Source: a virus
Length of the DNA stretch: 64,000 nucleotides
Virus record (IMG/VR): IMGVR_UViG_3300047469_000312
Location: 1 to 64,000 of that record
Reading direction: 5' to 3' (one strand)
The translations under genes were made by a program, and so were the position numbers. Below the pieces are notes generated by a model. That model was not told where the DNA came from, ran no database searches, and saw nothing but the letters and a program-made list of their open reading frames with translations. This document shows positions 59,144-64,000 of the stretch, piece by piece. Numbering within the stretch: position 1 is the stretch's first letter; each line of letters begins with the position of its first letter.

Positions 59144-62053
59144 TTAGGTGAGCTCGTGTTGGATGAAATTTATGGAAACGTCTTCCTGCACGATCAGACT
59201 GTTATCCGACTGGGCAAAGAGACGCTTACGGATGCTGAGCTTGTTCGATGCATCAATCACCGTCATCACCGAGATCGAGCCCGAGCCACCCAGACCCGCG
59301 ACCTCACAGTCAATCACATCCTCGCCGTAGATCTTCATCAGCGCTACCTTCAGCGCCGAATCGGCGACGGTTGCGTTCTCCAGCTGCGTCGAGATCGTGC
59401 TGATCGTGGTCTTGACCAGTTGATTCTGCAGATCGCTGTTGCTGTAGACGGAAGCCGGAACATAGAGCGTGATCTTAAACGACTGACCAGCTGCGACGGT
59501 GGTTTTCAAGCCTCCGTTGATCATCACGTTGATGTTCCCCGTGGTCGCCTTCGGATAGAAGTAGATACGGGTTTGCTCCAGCAACCTTGCCTGGAAGCTC
59601 ACCAGATCTTCCGTCAACCAGGCGAGTACCGTATCCACCAGCTCAGTGCGGTAGCCCGTGGCAATCGCATCGGTAGCGAACCAGTACACGCCTTCAAGCA
59701 ACATCAGGTCAATCTGACGCAGGGTGTCTTGCGTGCCGATCGGAATCGGCTTGCCATCCACGTCCCTCATCACATCGCCTGCCGCATGCAGCAAGACCTG
59801 TTGGCCCGTTGCCGGATTAATCACCGGGTCGCCTGCACGGTGCACGATGTTTTGCACCAGCTGACCATTGACAATCGTCACCGCCGGGTCGCCATACACA
59901 TCGTTCGTGTAGTACGAGAGCACATCCATCGGCCAAGTCCGATAGGTGACCGCATCATTCACGGTGCGCGTCGATGCCCAGAGCGTCGTCAACGAAGAGC
60001 CGAACTTCACGCGGATTTGCTCGTGCGTCACACCCACCGCGGTTGCAGGCAAGAGGAACATGCCGAGCATCGCGTCGATCTCACCCGGCTTCCACTGCGT
60101 ATCCATCACAGCGTCCGCGGCGTACAGAATCTCGAACGTTTGCGTGAGACTACAGGCAGTGAGCATCGGATCGGTCGTGTACATCAGGAACTTCTTCAAC
60201 TGCAACATGTCGTTGGAGTCGACATTGAAGTTCGACGACAGATCAAACGAGAAGGTCCGCTCGTTGGTGCTGGTGTTGGTCCCGACCAGCGTGCCCATCA
60301 GGTAAGCATACCCGCTCTCGCCTTCCGGGATGTAAGCGAGCTGCACATACACCTTGTCATCGGCCAGGGCTTTCCAGCCATCGTTGGACGACGTGCTGAT
60401 CGTGAGCGTATAGCCTGAGCCGTCGGCGTTCTTGGTGATCTGATAGCTCTTGGTGCTCACTTGCAAGAGCGTCGTATCATTCTCCGAGACAAAGAACGTG
60501 GTGTCCGCGAGCGGCGCATCCAGATAGTACGGCCGCACTTCAAACTCCGGCCCCGTGTTATCCAGCACGTAATGCCAGGGTGAGTAGAAGTACTGCCCTT
60601 TGGTGACAGCCAGTGCCCGCTGGTCCGGCGGCAGAGCCAGCAACGCTTTCACGGCTGCGGTGGGCACCGCGCTCACCACACCACTGGTGCTCTGGTAGAT
60701 GGTGTCCGGCGTGATCGTCAGTGAGTTACCGTTATTGATCACCGACTCGAGTGTTGTGAGCGCAGTGAGCGTCGTCGAGAGTGTCTCGATCGAAGCCGCC
60801 GCAGACGTAATCAACGCCGGGTTGGTCGGGTCCGGCATCGCACGCGTGGCCAGGAACACCCGGTTGGTGATGTTATCCACATTCTCGACCACATCGTAGC
60901 CGATGTTCTGCAATGCCGCCTGCACCTGCACGTTGGTGATCGGCAGGTTCTGCGCACCGGTCGAGTTGGTCATCACGCGCTGGCGCAACTGACTGAATGT
61001 CAGCCCGTTATTGCCATCCACGGTCCGATCATTGGACCAGATCGCCAGCTGGTTAAAGCCCTTCAGCGGTGCCGAGAAGTTGGTCGGCAGATTGTCGTTC
61101 GCATCGATCGCCAGCCAGTTCGCCGAATAGGCGCTCTGCGGATACGACGACAGATCCATGTTGATGTCGCCCTTGGTCTGATACAGGTCCACCCGCACCG
61201 ACGTCTTCACCTGCCCGCTAGTGATATAGATCTGCGGAATCGTGACCGTGAGCGTCTGGTTCACCACTTGCAGGACTGCGGTCGGCGTGGTCGGATCGTA
61301 GACTTCGATCGAATGCGTCGTGAGCAGTTCGCTCCAGGTACCATCACTGTTTTCAGCCCACACGCGAGCATAGTAGAACTGGTCGCTAAAGCTGATGGTG
61401 GTCTGCCACTTGGTAGCGAGCACCACCCCTTGCTGCGTGGACAGGATATTGAACTGGTACAGTGGCACATCAAAGAAGAGCCAGTTCGTGCCATTGACCG
61501 TGCGGATTTCCCAGTCGATCACATTGGAGGTCAGTTCCTGCAACGGCGACGGCTCGCTGCCGTCATACGTCACATTCAGACCACCGTGTTGCATCTGGCG
61601 AATCACGATCGGGTACTGCAGACTAAACTGCACGCCCGAAATCATCACCACGGTGTTGCGTGGGATCACGATCTGGGACACCCCGGTCGCGGGGTCAGTC
61701 ACCAGCTTGGAGATCAACTCATCCTTATCGAAGATGAAGGAAAAGAGCGCCACCGAAGGGGCGGCAAACCGGTTGATGTAGTCCCAGTCCGACATGTGGT
61801 AATACAGGTCTTCCGGGGTTTGTGCCAACTGCGGATACTGACGTCGCGTATTGGTATCGCTCTTGCTCATCATGCCCGCGGTGCACACGGTCGCTGACTC
61901 CAGTCCGAACACAAAGGGGTTGGACGGGTCGACGATATTGACTTCACCGCTGGTGACTATGTCCAGGTGGTCCAGAATGTCCTGCTGAATCAACGCAGGG
62001 TTATTCTGGTAGTTCTGCATGTTCGAGAGCAATGCGCTGATGGTTGCAGCCAT
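59144..62053 (-). CDS. Large virion structural protein, possibly baseplate wedge
   Basis: 969 aa, leftward. Start ATG 62053. The N-terminal about 250 residues are mixed. The remainder is beta-rich with many Thr, Val, Asn and Gln residues and no cysteine motifs, typical of tail or baseplate proteins. The stretch DIVTSGEVNIVDPSNPFVF near the N-terminus and repeated beta domains recall large wedge proteins of jumbo phages such as gp6-like ones, but I cannot prove it. Lies between two other leftward genes with 11- and 2-nt gaps, forming a structural operon. Confidence 0.66.
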   Translation of the reverse strand: MAATISALLSNMQNYQNNPALIQQDILDHLDIVTSGEVNIVDPSNPFVFGLESATVCTAGMMSKSDTNTRRQYPQLAQTPEDLYYHMSDWDYINRFAAPSVALFSFIFDKDELISKLVTDPATGVSQIVIPRNTVVMISGVQFSLQYPIVIRQMQHGGLNVTYDGSEPSPLQELTSNVIDWEIRTVNGTNWLFFDVPLYQFNILSTQQGVVLATKWQTTISFSDQFYYARVWAENSDGTWSELLTTHSIEVYDPTTPTAVLQVVNQTLTVTIPQIYITSGQVKTSVRVDLYQTKGDINMDLSSYPQSAYSANWLAIDANDNLPTNFSAPLKGFNQLAIWSNDRTVDGNNGLTFSQLRQRVMTNSTGAQNLPITNVQVQAALQNIGYDVVENVDNITNRVFLATRAMPDPTNPALITSAAASIETLSTTLTALTTLESVINNGNSLTITPDTIYQSTSGVVSAVPTAAVKALLALPPDQRALAVTKGQYFYSPWHYVLDNTGPEFEVRPYYLDAPLADTTFFVSENDTTLLQVSTKSYQITKNADGSGYTLTISTSSNDGWKALADDKVYVQLAYIPEGESGYAYLMGTLVGTNTSTNERTFSFDLSSNFNVDSNDMLQLKKFLMYTTDPMLTACSLTQTFEILYAADAVMDTQWKPGEIDAMLGMFLLPATAVGVTHEQIRVKFGSSLTTLWASTRTVNDAVTYRTWPMDVLSYYTNDVYGDPAVTIVNGQLVQNIVHRAGDPVINPATGQQVLLHAAGDVMRDVDGKPIPIGTQDTLRQIDLMLLEGVYWFATDAIATGYRTELVDTVLAWLTEDLVSFQARLLEQTRIYFYPKATTGNINVMINGGLKTTVAAGQSFKITLYVPASVYSNSDLQNQLVKTTISTISTQLENATVADSALKVALMKIYGEDVIDCEVAGLGGSGSISVMTVIDASNKLSIRKRLFAQSDNSLIVQEDVSINFIQHELT

Positions 62054-62064
62054 GTTCTATTCCT

Positions 62065-63201
62065 TTAGCTCGTCGGGGAAGCGAGGCGTTGAATCAACCC
62101 CTGCTGGTAATTCAGTGTCGGCAGCATGCGCCCGTAAGTGGTCTTATCGACCCACCATTGTAACTCGTAGGTGACCGGGTCGATGCGCGGATAACCGGTG
62201 TGGTTAAAGAGCTCCACCTCGTTAAGCTGAAGCAGCCGATAATTCGGATTGGTCGTATTCTGCCCAAAGCCCGAGAAGTTACTCGGGTGCATGTTGTTAT
62301 TGTGCAGCGCCTGCGTCCGGTTGAATTCGTCAATCAGGATGTCGTCGTTGTACATGGCGCCTGCACAGCGGAACGTCACGCTGATCTGATCCATGTTCTT
62401 ATTCAACGGCTGATCCGACTCGAAGTTAAACTTTGCTCCAATCGGACACGTCACCGGAAAGCCTGCACCGCACGCTGCAATGCCTTGCACACGTCGCTTA
62501 TCGGGGTCCATCACCAGGCGGTAAATCCGGGTCTGATAATCGATCTCGTTATTGATCAGCATGTCCGGGTACGGTACGAGCTCGCCGAGGTAGACGTAGG
62601 ACTCGTAAAAGAGCCACGACATCATCATCAACGTGACAGGATCGCCCGGCAGGTTCCGGAAATTGGCGGTTATATCGTATGTCTCATACCTGTCGACCAC
62701 GCTATCCACGATGCTGAAGGACTCCTTGTATATGCCTTCATGCGCGGTGAATGTCTGGGCTTCCAGGTCCGGCCACCCTGACATGGACAGGAGGGTGTTC
62801 GAGAGGATTGGTATGAACGCTTGTTGCCGGTCCACCAGTGAACACGTCACGGGCGTGTCTGCCCAGGCGAGCTCGGGGTCAAGCGTGCAGCGCACGGCGC
62901 GTTGCCAGCTGTAATCCTGCTGCGAGAGCAGCGGACCAAAGCGACGCTGTGTCCGAAGGTTCTCATCAGTCATGTTCATGCGGGGACGCGTAAAGAACGT
63001 ATACCCGTAATGGTCACGATTGCTGAGGATCGCAGGAGGTTGTTGCCGATGGTTCAGCCCGAACACGGTGTTACCAATGGCTGTATCAAACGAGCCTGCC
63101 GGTCCAAGCTGGAAAACTTGATCGACCATATCGGAAACGGATTGACCAGTTGAGGCCGCCGTCAGGATGTCGTCTACAGTTATGTTGTATGGATCAGCCA
63201 T
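62065..63201 (-). CDS. Virion structural protein, probably baseplate
   Basis: 378 aa, leftward, first gene of this operon. Mixed beta and helix, rich in Asn, Tyr and Pro, with PGAxxF and NYQQGL patterns, no metal or nucleotide motifs. Immediately upstream of the 969-aa protein, with 11 nt between, so both are probably made and assembled together. Its start is only 31 nt from the divergent 63233 gene, so promoters of the two must overlap. Confidence 0.65.
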   Translation of the reverse strand: MADPYNITVDDILTAASTGQSVSDMVDQVFQLGPAGSFDTAIGNTVFGLNHRQQPPAILSNRDHYGYTFFTRPRMNMTDENLRTQRRFGPLLSQQDYSWQRAVRCTLDPELAWADTPVTCSLVDRQQAFIPILSNTLLSMSGWPDLEAQTFTAHEGIYKESFSIVDSVVDRYETYDITANFRNLPGDPVTLMMMSWLFYESYVYLGELVPYPDMLINNEIDYQTRIYRLVMDPDKRRVQGIAACGAGFPVTCPIGAKFNFESDQPLNKNMDQISVTFRCAGAMYNDDILIDEFNRTQALHNNNMHPSNFSGFGQNTTNPNYRLLQLNEVELFNHTGYPRIDPVTYELQWWVDKTTYGRMLPTLNYQQGLIQRLASPTS

Positions 63202-63232
63202 TTGAAAACCTTAATCTGAAAGAAGGAAAATC

Positions 63233-64000
63233 ATGACCGGACTCGCCGCAGTCGCCGGTGCAAGCATCGGTATCAACGCTATCCGTGACGCCATCGGCGC
63301 AGTCGCTGCCATGCGTGCGGATTCGCTTGTCGAATACAGCAAACCCGCCCGCGTGGAACCGCTTTGCTTGGTCGACGCCGATGTGCTGTACCATGACGCT
63401 ACGTACGATGCCATGCAAGCCCTGCAGTCGATGTTTGCGGGTTACTACCTGCAAGCGATCGCCCTCTCGGCCCACATCGGCAATGTCAACGTGATGGCTA
63501 CGTTGGACAAATTTAACCCCAGCCGTGACCCGATCACGAGCGGCACCGCAGGTAACCTGTGGGGCAACCTCGCCGGAAACGCCGCGGGCGCCATCTCGAT
63601 GCTCTCGCAAGAAAGCTACAAAGATGCGCTGCCCGCGTTCGGCAAGCAAGTCGCGCTGGAAGACAGCATCGGTGTCGGTAAGGACGCGATCAAGGAAGCC
63701 AAGGAAGTCGCGAGCCTCTCCGTAGGCAAGATGCTGTCGGTGGAAATCAGCGACAACGGTCAAAAGGGGATCATTCCGGTGGCGTTGCGACTGATCGCAA
63801 TCGATACGCCCACAGAAGCCCTGGTTCATATTCTTAGCCTTGGCAACAAGCAGTCGACGAGTATGAAAGAGCGCTACCATGCGTGGCGCGCCGGTCGCAT
63901 CGAATTCTTCCGCGATTTCCTGCTGTGTCTGGACCTGATCGACGCGCACAAGAAGCACCTGATGAGCGACGACGGCACCTACGCGAGCATCATCAAGCGC
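63233..64000 (+). CDS. Unknown virion-type protein, truncated by window end
   Basis: At least 256 aa, ATG with AGAAGGAAAATC upstream; the reading frame is open to the last base of the window. The N-terminus is a hydrophobic helix (GLAAVAGASIGINAIRDAIGAVAAM). The following sequence alternates short hydrophobic and polar stretches and contains a Gly/Ala-rich part (GNLWGNLAGNAAGAISML). No motif identified. Divergent to the structural operon at 59144-63201, so a virion role is probable. Confidence 0.66.
   Translation, partial: MTGLAAVAGASIGINAIRDAIGAVAAMRADSLVEYSKPARVEPLCLVDADVLYHDATYDAMQALQSMFAGYYLQAIALSAHIGNVNVMATLDKFNPSRDPITSGTAGNLWGNLAGNAAGAISMLSQESYKDALPAFGKQVALEDSIGVGKDAIKEAKEVASLSVGKMLSVEISDNGQKGIIPVALRLIAIDTPTEALVHILSLGNKQSTSMKERYHAWRAGRIEFFRDFLLCLDLIDAHKKHLMSDDGTYASIIKR

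Overview
The window is one continuous piece of a large tailed-phage genome of the phiKZ-like, nucleus-forming jumbo phage group (Chimalliviridae). The reasons are a PhuZ-type tubulin (1495-2499), a probable chimallin shell protein (15501-17411) followed directly by an RNA polymerase beta-prime N-terminal fragment (17577-19046), further fragments of multisubunit RNA polymerase (28986-31211, 31241-33271, 42758-44134), and AT-rich TATATTAC elements like phiKZ early promoters. The gene order chimallin, beta-prime N, ..., 521-aa protein, ..., beta C, beta-prime C, helicase, ..., second beta-prime C matches what I recall of the phiKZ gp54 to gp80 interval. The sequence is GC-rich with strong codon bias, so the host is probably a GC-rich Gram-negative bacterium. 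The host genus cannot be read from the window. No tRNA, rRNA, CRISPR array or insertion sequence was seen.

Layout. 1-860: a leftward gene of unknown, probably structural, role. 934-3180: an early-promoter operon with a small protein and PhuZ, then about 680 nt of non-coding, hairpin-rich sequence ending in an intrinsic terminator. 3243-7137: a rightward run of small proteins, several of them divergent paralogues. 7138-7635: a second structured non-coding stretch. 7705-9834: the C-terminal half of a split family B DNA polymerase, followed by three strong hairpins. 10431-11567: a leftward probable virion protein. 11614-15246: a tightly overlapping rightward operon of eleven small genes, one of which begins with a near-exact copy of the EF-Tu N-terminus.

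15500-37768 is the nucleus, replication and transcription core: chimallin, non-virion RNA polymerase subunits, SbcD/Mre11-like phosphoesterase, SSB with a host-like acidic tip, two paralogous approximately 510-610-aa proteins, and a UvsW-like helicase. 37849-41680 is a leftward operon with a small protein, two tandem macro-domain proteins, a large protein whose reading frame appears to continue through a -1 frameshift at a U7 run, and a helical protein. 41883-47831 runs rightward: unknown protein, virion-type RNA polymerase beta-prime fragment, two proteins sharing an N-terminal module (one an extreme Pro/Ala/Asp-rich protein), and a muramidase endolysin. 47984-53059 holds small early-type genes, an AAA+ ATPase and a NUMOD-only homing-endonuclease relic. 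53120-55407 (leftward) is the exonuclease half of the split polymerase and a small membrane protein. 55503-64000 is a virion or accessory module with a membrane metalloprotease, a probable internal virion protein, a DUF6527-like zinc protein and large baseplate-type proteins.

Many genes are separated by a recurrent element: a GC-rich hairpin flanked by CATA on the left and TATG on the right. TATG is the core of phiKZ-type late promoters, so these elements may combine termination with outward late promoters. The most notable observations are the EF-Tu N-terminal mimic, the -1 frameshift candidate, the large structured non-coding regions, the CATA-hairpin-TATG elements, the tandem macro domains and the opposite-strand split polymerase.
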